This document shows, one piece after another, positions 33,468 to 42,672 of a stretch of DNA of 64,000 bases. Below the pieces are notes generated by a model. That model did no database searches and had not been told where the DNA came from. It saw only the letters and a program-made list of their open reading frames with translations. The stretch is taken from positions 62,001 to 126,000 of the forward strand of contig CBDIHI010000004.1 of NCBI GenBank assembly GCA_965279075.1, in the 5' to 3' direction. The position numbers and the translations under genes are program-made. Numbering within the stretch: position 1 is the stretch's first letter; every line of letters starts with the position of its first letter. The DNA comes from SZAS-79 sp965279075 (GTDB lineage: Bacteria; Pseudomonadota; Gammaproteobacteria; Burkholderiales; SG8-39).

Positions 33468-34438
33468 TCGGCGGTCGCGCCCGTGGCCTTCACGACCGGC
33501 GCCCACTTGGCGATTTCCTTCCTCACGAAAGCCTCGAACTGCTCCGGCGTGGAGGCAACCGGATCCATGCCGAACTGCAACATGCGCTCGTTGAGTTCCG
33601 GCGTGCGGATCGCGGCCGCCACGTCGGCATAGATCCGCTGTACGACTTCGCGCGGCGTCCCGCCCGCGGTGACGAGCCCGAACATCCCCACGGCATCGAA
33701 CCCCGGCACGACTTCGGCGAACACCGGGATCTCCGGCGCGAGCGGTGTGCGCGCCGCGCCCATCAGCCCGATGTTCTTGATCCTGCCCGCCTTGGCATAC
33801 TGCGTCAGCGCCGGCTGGATCGGGTCGACGATGAAGTCGATGCGCCCGCCGAGCAGGTCGTTCTGCGCCGGGGCGCTGCCTTTGTAGGGGACGTGGACGA
33901 ACTGCGTACCCGCCATCGAGTTCAGCAGCTCGGCGCCCAGGTGCGACGAAGTGCCGGCGCCCGCGGTCCCGTAGGTGATCTTCCCAGGCCGCTTCTTCGC
34001 CAGCGCGATCAGCTCGGCGGGCGTATTCGCTTCGAGGGAAGGGTGCGCCGCCACGAGCAGGTGCAGCAGGCTGAGTTGCGTGATGCCGGCCAGGTCCTTC
34101 AGCGTGTCGTAGGGCATGTTGCGGCGCAGGCTCGGGTTGATCACGTGAGCCATGGTGACCATCCCGAGCGTGTGCCCGTCGGGCGGCGCCTTGGCGACGA
34201 AGTCGGTGCCGACGACGGTGCCTGCGCCGGGCTTGCTCTCGACGAGCACGGGCTGCTTCCAGGTGTCCTGCAGCCGGCTCGCCAGCAGCCGCGCAAACGC
34301 GTCAGTCGGCCCGCCCGGCGGGAACGGCACCACCAGCCTTACCGGCTTCGAGGGAAACGGCTGCGCGAGTAGTGCCGGCGTCGCGAAAAGGCCGAACAGG
34401 GCGGCGAATGCCGCCAGTGCAATTCTTGGTCTTGTCAT
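33464..34438 (-). CDS. Bug/TctC-family substrate-binding protein
   Basis: 324 residues from ATG at 34438, which has GGGGGAG upstream; the open frame extends further up but the signal peptide IALAAFAALFGLFATPALLAQ fixes this start. Blocks: FPSKPVRLVVPFPPGGPTDAFARLL, GAGTVVGTDFVAKAPPDGHTLG, YGTAGAGTSSHLGAELLN, HVPYKGSAPAQNDLLGG. Divergent from the next Bug gene at 34529, so two related receptors share a promoter region. Confidence 0.92.
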   Translation of the reverse strand: MTRPRIALAAFAALFGLFATPALLAQPFPSKPVRLVVPFPPGGPTDAFARLLASRLQDTWKQPVLVESKPGAGTVVGTDFVAKAPPDGHTLGMVTMAHVINPSLRRNMPYDTLKDLAGITQLSLLHLLVAAHPSLEANTPAELIALAKKRPGKITYGTAGAGTSSHLGAELLNSMAGTQFVHVPYKGSAPAQNDLLGGRIDFIVDPIQPALTQYAKAGRIKNIGLMGAARTPLAPEIPVFAEVVPGFDAVGMFGLVTAGGTPREVVQRIYADVAAAIRTPELNERMLQFGMDPVASTPEQFEAFVRKEIAKWAPVVKATGATAD

Positions 34439-34528
34439 GGTCTCCCCCTGCGAACCGCATGCTATTCGCAAGCGCCCGATTGGTCTAGCATCCCTGCGGA
34501 ACATACAAAACCAAAAGAGGAGACACGA

Positions 34529-35516
34529 ATGGTCCGAACCAGAGGGCTGTCCCCTGATGTGCGCCGCATTGCTTGCCGGAGCTTTCGCAGCGGGCAGCGC
34601 ATGCGCCCAGGCCCCGTTCCCCGCCAAGCCGGTGAGGGTGGTCATTCCCTTCCCGCCCGGTGCGGGTGCGGAGAACGCGGCGCGCCTCGTCGCGAACGCG
34701 TGGTCGAAGGCCCTCGGCCAGAGCTTCGTGATCGACGCGCGCCCGGGCGGCAACACGATGATCGGTGCGGAAGCCGTGGCGAAATCGGCGCCCGACGGGT
34801 ACACGCTCTTCGTCTGCGCGGCCTCAACCATGGTCGTCACGCCGATGCTGATGGGTGCCAGGGCGCCGATCAACGCGCAGCGCGATTTCGTTCCGGTGGG
34901 GCTGGTGTCGCGTCTGCCGTTCTTCCTGGTCGTGCCCTCCGAGGTTCCGGTGAAGTCGGTGCAGGAACTCGTGGCCATGGCCAAGGCGAAGCCCGCTGCC
35001 GTGACCTACGCGTCGAACGGCAACGGCACGGCCGGACACCTCGGGTTCGAAGTCCTCAAGCGCCTGGCCGGTATCGACCTCACGCACATCCCCTACAAAG
35101 GCTATGCGCAGGCGCTTCCCGACCTGCTCGGCGGCCGGGTGACGACGATGATGGCCGACCTGGTCGTGGTCGGCCCGACGATCAAGGACGGGCGCCTGCG
35201 CGTGCTGGCGGCGACGTCGCTCGAGCGCTCGAAGTTCATGCCGGGCGTCCCCGCGATGTCCGAGCTGGGATTCCCGGGGTTCGAGGCTACGGTGTGGTTC
35301 GGCGCCTTCGCCCCGGCGGGCACGCCGCCCGAGATCGTCGCAAGGCTCAACACCGAGATGCGCAGGTACCTCGCCACCGCGGAGGCGAAGGAAGGCTACG
35401 AGAAACTCGGCCACGAGCCCGCGCCGTCCACGGCGGAGGAACTGCGCATGCAGGTCGCCTCGGATGCCGAGAAATACGGCCGCATCGTGCGCGAATCGAA
35501 CATCCGGCTGGATTGA
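34529..35516 (+). CDS. Bug/TctC-family substrate-binding protein, apparent frameshift in the signal peptide
   Basis: The mature part is intact: FPAKPVRVVIPFPPGAGAENAARL, ARPGGNTMIGAEAVAKSAPDGYTLFV, YASNGNGTAGHLGFEVLK, HIPYKGYAQALPDLLGG. A strong ribosome site (AGAGGAGA) precedes ATG 34529, which reads MVRTRGLSP in a different frame. Removing one base from the C4 run at 34551-34554 joins MVRTRGLS to LMCAALLAGAFAAGSACAQ, a normal signal peptide. Without that, the first in-frame Met is 34557, giving a signal without its basic end and a poor ribosome site. So the gene is probably interrupted or the run is miscalled. Confidence 0.8.
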
Positions 35517-36127
35517 GCTTGGCGCCGGTCGAGTTTTATTTCGATTTGATTTCGCCTTATGGCTACCTCGCCTCGACCCAGGTCGAGGCGCTGGCGGCCC
35601 GCTACGGGCGCGAAGTGGACTGGAAGCCGGTACTGCTGGGCATCACGGTGCTGAAGGTGATGGGCCTGAAGCCGCTGCCCGAGACGCCGCTGAAGAAGGA
35701 CTACATCGCGATCGACAAGCCGCGGATGGCGACGCTGCTCGGCGTGCCCTACAAGGAGCACGGGCTCAAGGGCGTGAATTCGCTCGCCGCCTCGCGCGCC
35801 TACCTGTGGCTGAAGGCAAAAGACCCGGCGCTGGCGAAGGGGTTCGCCAGGCGCATCTATGCGAGGCTCTGGGTGCAGGGGCGTGACATCACCCAGGCCG
35901 AGGCGGTTGCGGAAGAAGGCGAGGCACTTGGCCTGGGGCGCGCGGAGTTGCTTGCCGCCATCGAATCGCCGGAGATGAAGTCAGCGCTGAAGGAGGCCGT
36001 CGACGCGGCGATCGCCAAGGGGGTGTTCGGCGTGCCGACCTTCATCGCCGACGGCGAGCCGATCTGGGGCGTCGACCGGCTGTGGATGCTCGAGCACTGG
36101 CTCAGGAAGGGGAACTGGTCGCCCTGA
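35513..36127 (+). CDS. 2-hydroxychromene-2-carboxylate isomerase-like (DsbA-fold) protein
   Basis: About 204 residues from a TTG overlapping the Bug stop as TTGA (35513-35516). VEFYFDLISPYGYLASTQVEALAARYGREVDWKPVLLG and the C-terminal GVFGVPTFIADGEPIWGVDRLWMLEHWL are typical of the glutathione-dependent HCCA isomerase group of the thioredoxin superfamily, with Ser (SPYGY) in place of the redox cysteine. In naphthalene catabolism these isomerise a bicyclic product; here the substrate is unknown. Its end overlaps the converging acyl-CoA ligase by 26 bases. Confidence 0.85.
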   Translation: MSLAPVEFYFDLISPYGYLASTQVEALAARYGREVDWKPVLLGITVLKVMGLKPLPETPLKKDYIAIDKPRMATLLGVPYKEHGLKGVNSLAASRAYLWLKAKDPALAKGFARRIYARLWVQGRDITQAEAVAEEGEALGLGRAELLAAIESPEMKSALKEAVDAAIAKGVFGVPTFIADGEPIWGVDRLWMLEHWLRKGNWSP

Positions 36128-37622
36128 CCAGTCGCTGGCGCAGCTCGGCCTTGGAGATCTTTCCCAGCGTGCCGGTGCGGATCGAATCGGTGACGATCAC
36201 CTCGCGCGGGACCTTGAATTTCGCGAGCGATGCCCTGCAATGGGCGGCGATCCGCTCTTCCATGCCCGCCGGCGCGTCGTCCTTCAGCACGACGAAGGCC
36301 ACCGCGACCTCGCCGTAGACCGGGTCGGGTTTCGCGACCACGGCGGTTTCCTTCACGCCCGGCACGGCGAGCACGGTGCGCTCGATCTCCGCGCCCGAGA
36401 CGCCTTCGCCCCCGACCTTGATCATGTCCTTGGCGCGGTCGGCGAACTGGATGCACCCGTCCTCGTGCAGTGTGACGCGGTCCCCGGTCCGGAAATACCC
36501 GTCGGCGTCGAAGGCCTCGGCCGTGGCCTGCGGGTTGCCGTAGTACCCGGCGAAGAGCGACACGCCGCGCACGCCCTTGACCAGCAGGTTGCCGGTCCCG
36601 CCCGGCGGCACCGGCGCACCTGCGTCATCGACGACCCTCACCTGCAGGCCGGTGGACGGGCGGCCGATGGTGCGCGGTCGCTGCGGCGCATGCGGGTCTC
36701 CGACGATGCCCTGCGTGACGACCTCGGTCATCCCCCACCAGCCGAGCATCCGCGCGCGGAAGTACTTCTCCTGCTCGGGGATCCATGTGGACGCGCCCCA
36801 CTGGCGGAACCTGTGGTCGTCCGGCACCGGGTGCTGTGCCATCACGCTGGTCGTGAACTGCACGTGCGAGCACACGGTCGAGCCGTGCTCGAGCGCCACG
36901 GGCCACAGGCGGGAGGCGGAAAACTTCGGCTGCAGCACTATCGTCGCGCCGGCCCAGAAGGCCGCCAGCACCGACCACGACAGGCCCACCACGTGGCACA
37001 GGGGCAGGAATACCTGGTACACGTCGTCGGGTCGCAGGCCTTGCTGCAATGCGCCCATTTGCGCGCCCCACAAGGCATTGGCGTGCGTCCACAGCACGCC
37101 CTTCGGGCGCGAAGTCGTGCCCGAGGTGAACATGATCGTGGCGGGCGCAGCCGGATCGGCCGCGCGCAACGGCATGGGGTCGGATCGCAGGGCTTCGAAC
37201 GCATCGCCGGTCGTCACGACCCACGGGAGGTGCGGGCAGTGTTCGGCGAAGAGCGGGGCGAACCGGGGCTGGGTGATTGCCCCTGCGGCGCCCGTCATCT
37301 GCGCGAAGTACTCGACCTCGGGTCCGGCGCTCGCCGCATTCGTGTTGCCGCAGACCGCACCGGCGTGGAGGCAGGCGAACCAGGCGAGCAGGTGCTCGGG
37401 GCAGTTCTCCATGTGCACCATGATGCGGTCGCCCGGCGCCACACCACGCGCCACAAGGCCGCCGGCGAGGCGAGCGACCTCGTCCGCGAACTGCGCGTAA
37501 GTCCAGGTGCGTCCGGGGCCTTCGAAGGGGGCCCATGCCACGAAGGGGTGCGTGCCCCGTTCCCTTGCGCGCGTCGCGAGCAGGGTGGGTATGTCGAGGC
37601 CGGCATAGCGGATGTCGGTCAT
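36102..37622 (-). CDS. AMP-forming acyl-CoA ligase
   Basis: 506 residues from ATG at 37622, overlapping the msrA stop as ATGA. The AMP-binding motif is IMFTSGTTSRPKG, followed by GWWGMTEV, YFRTGDRVTLHEDG and the C-terminal lysine in GTLGKISKAELR. Family members activate fatty, aromatic or plant-type acids to CoA esters by way of acyl-adenylates. A residue set fixing the substrate cannot be read off; the aromatic-acid setting suggests a benzoate, cyclohexane carboxylate or short acid. Confidence 0.92.
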   Translation of the reverse strand: MTDIRYAGLDIPTLLATRARERGTHPFVAWAPFEGPGRTWTYAQFADEVARLAGGLVARGVAPGDRIMVHMENCPEHLLAWFACLHAGAVCGNTNAASAGPEVEYFAQMTGAAGAITQPRFAPLFAEHCPHLPWVVTTGDAFEALRSDPMPLRAADPAAPATIMFTSGTTSRPKGVLWTHANALWGAQMGALQQGLRPDDVYQVFLPLCHVVGLSWSVLAAFWAGATIVLQPKFSASRLWPVALEHGSTVCSHVQFTTSVMAQHPVPDDHRFRQWGASTWIPEQEKYFRARMLGWWGMTEVVTQGIVGDPHAPQRPRTIGRPSTGLQVRVVDDAGAPVPPGGTGNLLVKGVRGVSLFAGYYGNPQATAEAFDADGYFRTGDRVTLHEDGCIQFADRAKDMIKVGGEGVSGAEIERTVLAVPGVKETAVVAKPDPVYGEVAVAFVVLKDDAPAGMEERIAAHCRASLAKFKVPREVIVTDSIRTGTLGKISKAELRQRLVRATSSPS

Positions 37623-38245
37623 TTTCCGGCGGACTTGCCCCACAGGTCTTCGAGCCGCGCGTCGCGCCCGCATCCATTGCGGTAGAACTTGTAGCGCACT
37701 GGGTTCTTCTTGTAATAGTCCTGGTGGTACTCCTCGGCAGCCCAGAACTCCGTCCCCGCGACGATTTCCGTCACGATCGGCGCCTTGAAGGGCTTGGTTT
37801 TCTCGAGTTGCGCGCGCGACTCCTCGGCAAGGCGTTTCTGCTCGGGCGACAGGAAGTAGATCCCCGTGCGGTATTGCGAGCCGGTGTCGCAGAACTGGCG
37901 GTCCTTCACGGTGGGATCGATGTTGCGCCAGAAGACTTCAAGCAGCCTGGCATAGGTGATTTTCGTCGGGTCGTAGACGATCCGCACCGCCTCGGTATGC
38001 CCGGTGATGCCGGCGGAAACGTCCATGTACTGCGGGTTCCTGGTCTTGCCCGAGGTATAGCCCGACGTGGTCGATACGACCCCGGGGAGGACGTCGAAGG
38101 GCGGCTCCATGCACCAGAAACAGCCGCCGGCGAAGATCGCCGCTTCGAGACCCGCAGGCGGGGCCTTTTCCTGGGCGTGGGCGGTCGGGGTAAGCAGCGC
38201 GAGGCAGATCGCCACTGCGTGAAGGATGGGGCGGATGAGGTTCAT
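37619..38245 (-). CDS. msrA: Peptide-methionine (S)-S-oxide reductase MsrA, exported
   Basis: 208 residues. Signal peptide MNLIRPILHAVAICLALLTPTAHAQ, then FAGGCFWCMEPPF with catalytic C42, YMDVSAGITGHTEAVRIVYDP and EYHQDYYKKNP. It repairs methionine-S-sulfoxide; the leader puts it in the periplasm. A resolving cysteine may be C in FYRNGCGRD near the C-terminus. With the exported MsrB at 7183 the cell can repair both isomers outside the cytoplasm. Couples by ATGA to the acyl-CoA ligase after it, though the two have no clear functional link. Confidence 0.95.
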   Translation of the reverse strand: MNLIRPILHAVAICLALLTPTAHAQEKAPPAGLEAAIFAGGCFWCMEPPFDVLPGVVSTTSGYTSGKTRNPQYMDVSAGITGHTEAVRIVYDPTKITYARLLEVFWRNIDPTVKDRQFCDTGSQYRTGIYFLSPEQKRLAEESRAQLEKTKPFKAPIVTEIVAGTEFWAAEEYHQDYYKKNPVRYKFYRNGCGRDARLEDLWGKSAGK

Positions 38246-38298
38246 GGTGGGCCTGTGGTGGGGGCGGACGCTCGTTAGTCCCGCCGCAAGGGGGAACC

Positions 38299-39582
38299 TT
38301 ACGCTTTGCCGGGCAATGCGACGTTGGTTTGCAGCCAGTGCGCCGCCGCGAGCGTACGGGCATCGTCGCCGATGCGGCCCACGACCTGGAATCCTATGGG
38401 CAGGCCGTTGGGACCCTTGCCGTAAGGAACGTGAACGCACGGCGTGTGCAGCAGGCTCCAGGCACGGTTGAAGTAGGGCAGTCCGGTCGCGTTGCCCTTG
38501 GGCGCCTCGCCCTGGCTGCTCGGCACGACCAGCACGTCGAAGCCGGCCATCACGCCGTCGAAGCCGCGGCGGCCTTCACGCGCGACCTCCATCGCCGCGT
38601 CGTAGTCCGCCCAGGGTACCGCGAGGCCGCGGCCGAGCTGGCCCAGCAGGGGCTCGCGGATCCGGTCGCGATGGAGCGCGTATTCGCCGGTGAGGCAGCG
38701 CGCGACTTCGTAGTCCCAGATCAGGGCCTGCGCGTCGTGCATCTTCCCATACGGGGAGGGCAGCGCGAAGTCGGCGACCTTTGCGCCCGCGCGCGCGAAC
38801 TCGGCGCCGAGGCGCGAAAAGAGCTGCCGGACCTCGGGTTGCGCGTGCTCCCACTGCGGCGTGAGGCACAGGCCGACGCGCGGTGCGGCCGGGCTGTCCG
38901 GTACTGCGAGCGGCCGGCCGGTCAGTGCGCCGGTGAACAGGCCGAGATCCTCCACCGTCCTCGTGAACAGCCCTACGGTGTCGAGGCAATAGGAGATCGC
39001 CTTGACGCCTACCGTGGGCAGGAGCGCATACGTCGGCTTGTAGCCGACCGCGCCGCAGAACGAAGCCGGGCGGATGGTCGAGCCCACGGTCTGCGTCCCG
39101 AACGCCACCGGCACCATGTTCGCCGCGACCGCCGCCGCGGAGCCCGAGGAGGAGCCGCCGGGCGTGTGGTCCGGGTTGTGCGGGTTGCGCGTCTTGCCCG
39201 GCGGGAAGGTGGCGAATTCGGTGGTCACCGCCTTGCCGAGGATCAGACCGCCGGCCGCGCGGGTCTGCGCGATCACGGCGGCGTCGACGCGCGGCTGGTG
39301 GTCCTTGTAAATGGGGGAGCCGTATTCGGTGGGCAGGTCGAAGGTGTCGAAGACGTCCTTCACGCCCACCGGCAGCCCGTGCAAAGGGCCGCGGATCGCG
39401 CCGCGGTCGAGTTCCCGGGCGGCCGCGAGCGCCGTGTCCCTGCGCAGGCAAGCCCAAGCCTGGACCGCGGGCTCGCGCGCATCGATATGTTCGAGAAGGC
39501 CGAGCACCACGGCCTCGGCGGTGACTTCGCGGCGGGCGAGCCGGCGGACCAGCTCGGCGGCGGTCAGCTCGTGCGGCGCCAC
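38299..39582 (-). CDS. Amidase (amidase signature family)
   Basis: 427 residues from a GTG at 39582, five bases after the stop of the GNAT gene. The Ser-cisSer-Lys machinery is visible as the Lys in LPVGVKDVFDT, the Ser in TPGGSSSGSAAAVAANMVP and the nucleophile region QTVGSTIRPASFCG. Members hydrolyse amides or act as Glu-tRNA amidotransferase subunit A, but the lack of gatB/gatC nearby and the shorter length favour a catabolic amidase. Substrate unknown. Confidence 0.92.
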   Translation of the reverse strand: MAPHELTAAELVRRLARREVTAEAVVLGLLEHIDAREPAVQAWACLRRDTALAAARELDRGAIRGPLHGLPVGVKDVFDTFDLPTEYGSPIYKDHQPRVDAAVIAQTRAAGGLILGKAVTTEFATFPPGKTRNPHNPDHTPGGSSSGSAAAVAANMVPVAFGTQTVGSTIRPASFCGAVGYKPTYALLPTVGVKAISYCLDTVGLFTRTVEDLGLFTGALTGRPLAVPDSPAAPRVGLCLTPQWEHAQPEVRQLFSRLGAEFARAGAKVADFALPSPYGKMHDAQALIWDYEVARCLTGEYALHRDRIREPLLGQLGRGLAVPWADYDAAMEVAREGRRGFDGVMAGFDVLVVPSSQGEAPKGNATGLPYFNRAWSLLHTPCVHVPYGKGPNGLPIGFQVVGRIGDDARTLAAAHWLQTNVALPGKA

Positions 39583-39586
39583 CCGG

Positions 39587-40099
39587 CTACTTCGCGTCGA
39601 GCGTCGGCGGACGCCAGTTGTAAGGCAATGGCCCCGGCACGCGCAGTACCCGCACCATGCGGGTCGCGGATTCCTTGCCGCGGTAGTAGCCCGGTACGAC
39701 GACGGTCTCGGTGAAGCCCATCGCGCGATAGAAGGCCCGGGCGGCCTCGTTGCTCGAGCGCAACTCGAGGTGGATGGAGGCGAGGCCGGCCGTGGCGACG
39801 GACTCGACCAGCCAATCGATCAGGCGCCGGCCGACGCTGTGGCGCCGGTGGCTCGGACGGACCGCGAGCAGCATGAGGTGCGCGCGCTCGTCGCCGAATT
39901 CCATGATCGCGAAGCCCACCAGCTGCGAGCGGTCGCAGGCCACGAGCGTAACCGTGTCGCGGTCGTTCATCGCGCGGCGGATGCGCTCGGGTTCGTACTT
40001 CCATCCGAGGCCCGCCTCGATCAGGTCGCGCGACATCAGCGCGATCGCCTGCGCGTCGTCGTGCTGCGCGATCCTCAACGTGATGGCGGTGGCCGTCAT
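39587..40099 (-). CDS. GNAT family N-acetyltransferase
   Basis: 170 residues. The CoA-binding signature is seen around LLAVRPSHRRHSVGRRLIDWL, followed by SIHLELRSSNEAARAFYRAMGFTE, the typical C-terminal block for acetyltransferases like RimI. It transfers an acetyl group to an amine of a small molecule or protein N-terminus. Stop and the following amidase GTG are five bases apart, so the two may be an operon, although no shared substrate is evident. Confidence 0.9.
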   Translation of the reverse strand: MTATAITLRIAQHDDAQAIALMSRDLIEAGLGWKYEPERIRRAMNDRDTVTLVACDRSQLVGFAIMEFGDERAHLMLLAVRPSHRRHSVGRRLIDWLVESVATAGLASIHLELRSSNEAARAFYRAMGFTETVVVPGYYRGKESATRMVRVLRVPGPLPYNWRPPTLDAK

Positions 40100-40119
40100 G
40101 GAGATTCATTCTGCCACAG

Positions 40120-41098
40120 CTAGTCCGGCTTGATGCCGAGCGGCCTGACGGTGGCGCGCCAGTAGGCGAGGTCCTTGCGGACGCGTTCATTGACCTCGTC
40201 GGGCGTGAGGTCGGAGGCCGAAAGGCCCTGGCGCTCGAGCAGGAGCCGGTACCTCCGGCGTCTTGGTGATCCGCCGGATCTCGGCGTTCAGGCTGTCGAC
40301 CACCGGCCTGGGCGTGCCGCCGGGCGCGAAGGCCGTGATCCAGTAATGCACGGTGGTCACGCCCGGCAGGCCGACTTCGGCGAAAGTCGGGACCTCGGGG
40401 ATGAGCGGGTTGCGCTTCGCCGCAGGCACGGCCAGCAGGCGGATCCTGCCGCCTTTGGCCATCGGCGCCGCGAGGCTCACCGGGGGGAAATTGAAGCTCA
40501 TGCGCCCGGACAGGAACTCCTGCATCGCGGCGCCCGCCCCCTTGGCGGGGATGTGCACCGCGTCGAATTTCGCTTCCCGCTTGAAGACTTCGCCGACGAT
40601 GTGGCTGGGAAACCCGTTACCGGAAGACACATAGTTCGCGCCTGCCGGGTCCTTGCGCATCGACTCGACCAGTTCCTGCACGGTCTTCGCCGGCGAGCCG
40701 GTGGCGACCGCAAGCACCACGTCCCCGCCGTCGCCGATCATCGCGACGCCCTGTAGGTCCTTCACCGGGTCGTACGACAGCTTGTCGTAGATCGCCGGAT
40801 TGACCACGATCGGCGCGTCGACCGTCAGCAGCAGCGTGTGCCCGTCAGGCGTGGCGCGCGCCACTGCGGCAGTGCCGAGGTTGCCCCCGGCGCCGCCACG
40901 GTTCTCGATCACGAAGGGCTGGTTGAAGCGCTCGCGGAGCCGGTCGCCGAGCACGCGCGCGAGGATGTCCGAGGGCCCGCCAGGGGCTGCGGGCACGACG
41001 ATGGTGACGGTCTTCGAAGGGAAGGCCTGCGGGAAGGCCGGGGCGCAGGCCAGTGCGCCGGCCGCCAGCGCCAGGATGCGGATCGATGTGGTGCGCAT
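40120..41098 (-). CDS. Bug/TctC-family substrate-binding protein, apparent C-terminal frameshift
   Basis: The first 280 or so residues are normal: signal peptide ILALAAGALACAPAFPQA, FPSKTVTIVVPAAPGGPSDILARVL, GGAGGNLGTAAVARATPDGHTLLL, VSSGNGFPSHIVGEVFK. The frame then ends in PAPARAPGPFGLRPHARRGQ and a stop at 40187, which is not family-like. In another frame from about 40250 the expected tail appears: RLLLERQGLSASDLTPDEV, ending YWRATVRPLGIKPD at 40120. One inserted or two missing bases near 40246-40255 would explain this. Probably a recent pseudogene or a base-call error. Confidence 0.8.
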
Positions 41099-41111
41099 TG
41101 CGGAGAGTCCT

Positions 41112-41555
41112 TTATTTCAAGTAGCGTTCGGGGCCATAGGCGGGATTGGGTTCGCCGCCGATCTTGAGGATGCCACTGATGCGCGCCACCGGCGCGCCGT
41201 CGGCCGCAAGCAGTCCCTGCGCGAACGCGAGGTTGCGCGTAGTGCGCAGCACGTCGACGCGCGCCTCGAGCCATGCCCCCCTGGGCGCGGGGCCGAGGAA
41301 GTCGCAGGTCACGTTCACCGTGGGCAGGAAGCGCGAGAGCTTCGCCTGCACGTTCACGCCGATCGTGAAGATCAGGTCCGCCAGCGTCAGCAGCATGCCG
41401 CCGTGGCACATGCCCATCGAATTGCAGTGGCGCTCCTCGACGCGCAGGCCGAGCAGCAGGTGGTCCCCGTCGGGTTTCGCGTACACCGGCCCGTTCGCGT
41501 TCAGGAACGCGTTTGCGGGCAGGTCGAGTGCCTTGAACCCGGCGGGGATGTCCAC
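41112..41555 (-). CDS. PaaI-family thioesterase (hotdog fold)
   Basis: 147 residues from a GTG at 41555 with AAGGGGC upstream, inside the end of the dehydrogenase gene. HCNSMGMCHGGMLLTLADLIFTIGVNV is the hotdog active-site block with the helix nucleophile region GG-x-D; VNVTCDFLGPAPRGAWLEARVDVLR follows. Members hydrolyse phenylacetyl-, benzoyl- or medium-chain CoA esters. It fits with the CoA ligases in the region as a relief of trapped CoA. Start could be a little earlier in the same frame. Confidence 0.85.
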   Translation of the reverse strand: MDIPAGFKALDLPANAFLNANGPVYAKPDGDHLLLGLRVEERHCNSMGMCHGGMLLTLADLIFTIGVNVQAKLSRFLPTVNVTCDFLGPAPRGAWLEARVDVLRTTRNLAFAQGLLAADGAPVARISGILKIGGEPNPAYGPERYLK

Positions 41556-41572
41556 GGTGCGCCCCTTGTGCC

Positions 41573-42580
41573 TCAGTACCCGCGCGCCGGGTCGACGACG
41601 TTGGCAAGCTTCCTGCCGAGCGCGAGGCGCTTCGCGTTGGCGAACGCCAGGTCGAGCGTCATTGGCATGTAGTCGTCGTTGTCGTCCGAAGAGCAATGCG
41701 GCGAGAGGTAGACGTTGGGCGCGCCCCACAGGGTGGCGTCGCGGGGGAGGGGCTCGGGATCGAACACGTCGAGCACGGCGCCCGACAAGTGTCCGGAACG
41801 CAGCGCCTTCTCAACCGCGGCCTGGTCGAGCACCGGACCGCGGCCGATGTTGATGAGGCCGCTGCCCTTCTTCATCAGCGCAAGCTCGGCCCGGCCGATC
41901 AGGTGACGCGTCTCGGGCGTGAGTGGCGCCGCGACTGCGACGATGTCGGCTTTGGGCAGCAGGCGTCCCAGGTCGCGGATCGAGTGAACCTTTTCGGCGT
42001 GCGGGTGGGGCCTGGGCGTGCGCTGGATGCCGAGCACGCGCATGCCGAGCGTCCGGCCGGCCTTCGCCATTGCGCCCCCCATGTCGCCGAGGCCCACCAC
42101 CAGCAGGGTCTTGCCGGAGGGCGAACCGGTGAAGACGGGGTTCCACTGCGCGCGCGTCTGCTGCGTGAAGATCTGTGGCACCCGCGCATTGATCATCAGC
42201 AGGCTCATGAGGCCGAATTCGTAGACCTTCTTCACGTGCACGCCGCTGTTGTTGGTCAGCCTGACGCCCGGGTGGATCCAGTCGAGCGGCATGAGGCCCT
42301 CGACCCCTGCGCCGATGACATGGATCCAGGCGAGCTGCGGCGCCTCGGCGGCCAGCGAGCGCAGCGGGAAGCGCTTGTCGAGCAGCGTGGCCGACGAGCA
42401 CACCAGTCCGTTGGCCTTGCGGATCCAGCGGCCCAGCGTGGCGAGGTCGGCGCCACAAGAGGCGGCGAAGCTCGCGCCCGCATCAGGGTTGCGCTTGCGC
42501 GCGGCGGCGACCCTGGCCGGGGTGATGCGGAACACGTCCGGCCGCGAGGTGCCGTCTTCGAAGTGGATGAGCGGCTTCAT
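41573..42580 (-). CDS. D-2-hydroxyacid dehydrogenase
   Basis: 335 residues. Rossmann motif KTLLVVGLGDMGGAMAKAGRTLGM near residue 160; GLINIGRGPVLDQAAV holds the catalytic Arg, DVFDPEPLP the Glu and LSPHCSSDDNDDY the His. The N-terminal part (FEDGTSRPDVFRITPARVAAA) differs from classic PGDH and resembles D-isomer dehydrogenases of the GhrA type. It would interconvert a 2-oxo and a D-2-hydroxy acid. Its thioesterase neighbour starts within its last codons. Confidence 0.9.
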   Translation of the reverse strand: MKPLIHFEDGTSRPDVFRITPARVAAARKRNPDAGASFAASCGADLATLGRWIRKANGLVCSSATLLDKRFPLRSLAAEAPQLAWIHVIGAGVEGLMPLDWIHPGVRLTNNSGVHVKKVYEFGLMSLLMINARVPQIFTQQTRAQWNPVFTGSPSGKTLLVVGLGDMGGAMAKAGRTLGMRVLGIQRTPRPHPHAEKVHSIRDLGRLLPKADIVAVAAPLTPETRHLIGRAELALMKKGSGLINIGRGPVLDQAAVEKALRSGHLSGAVLDVFDPEPLPRDATLWGAPNVYLSPHCSSDDNDDYMPMTLDLAFANAKRLALGRKLANVVDPARGY

Positions 42581-42672
42581 GCGTTTTGTGAATGGGCCTG
42601 TGGTTTCATGGCTTCTGTGGTCTGATTATTGCTGACTTCTGCCTTACCGAACCAGTCTACAGGAGGTACCCC

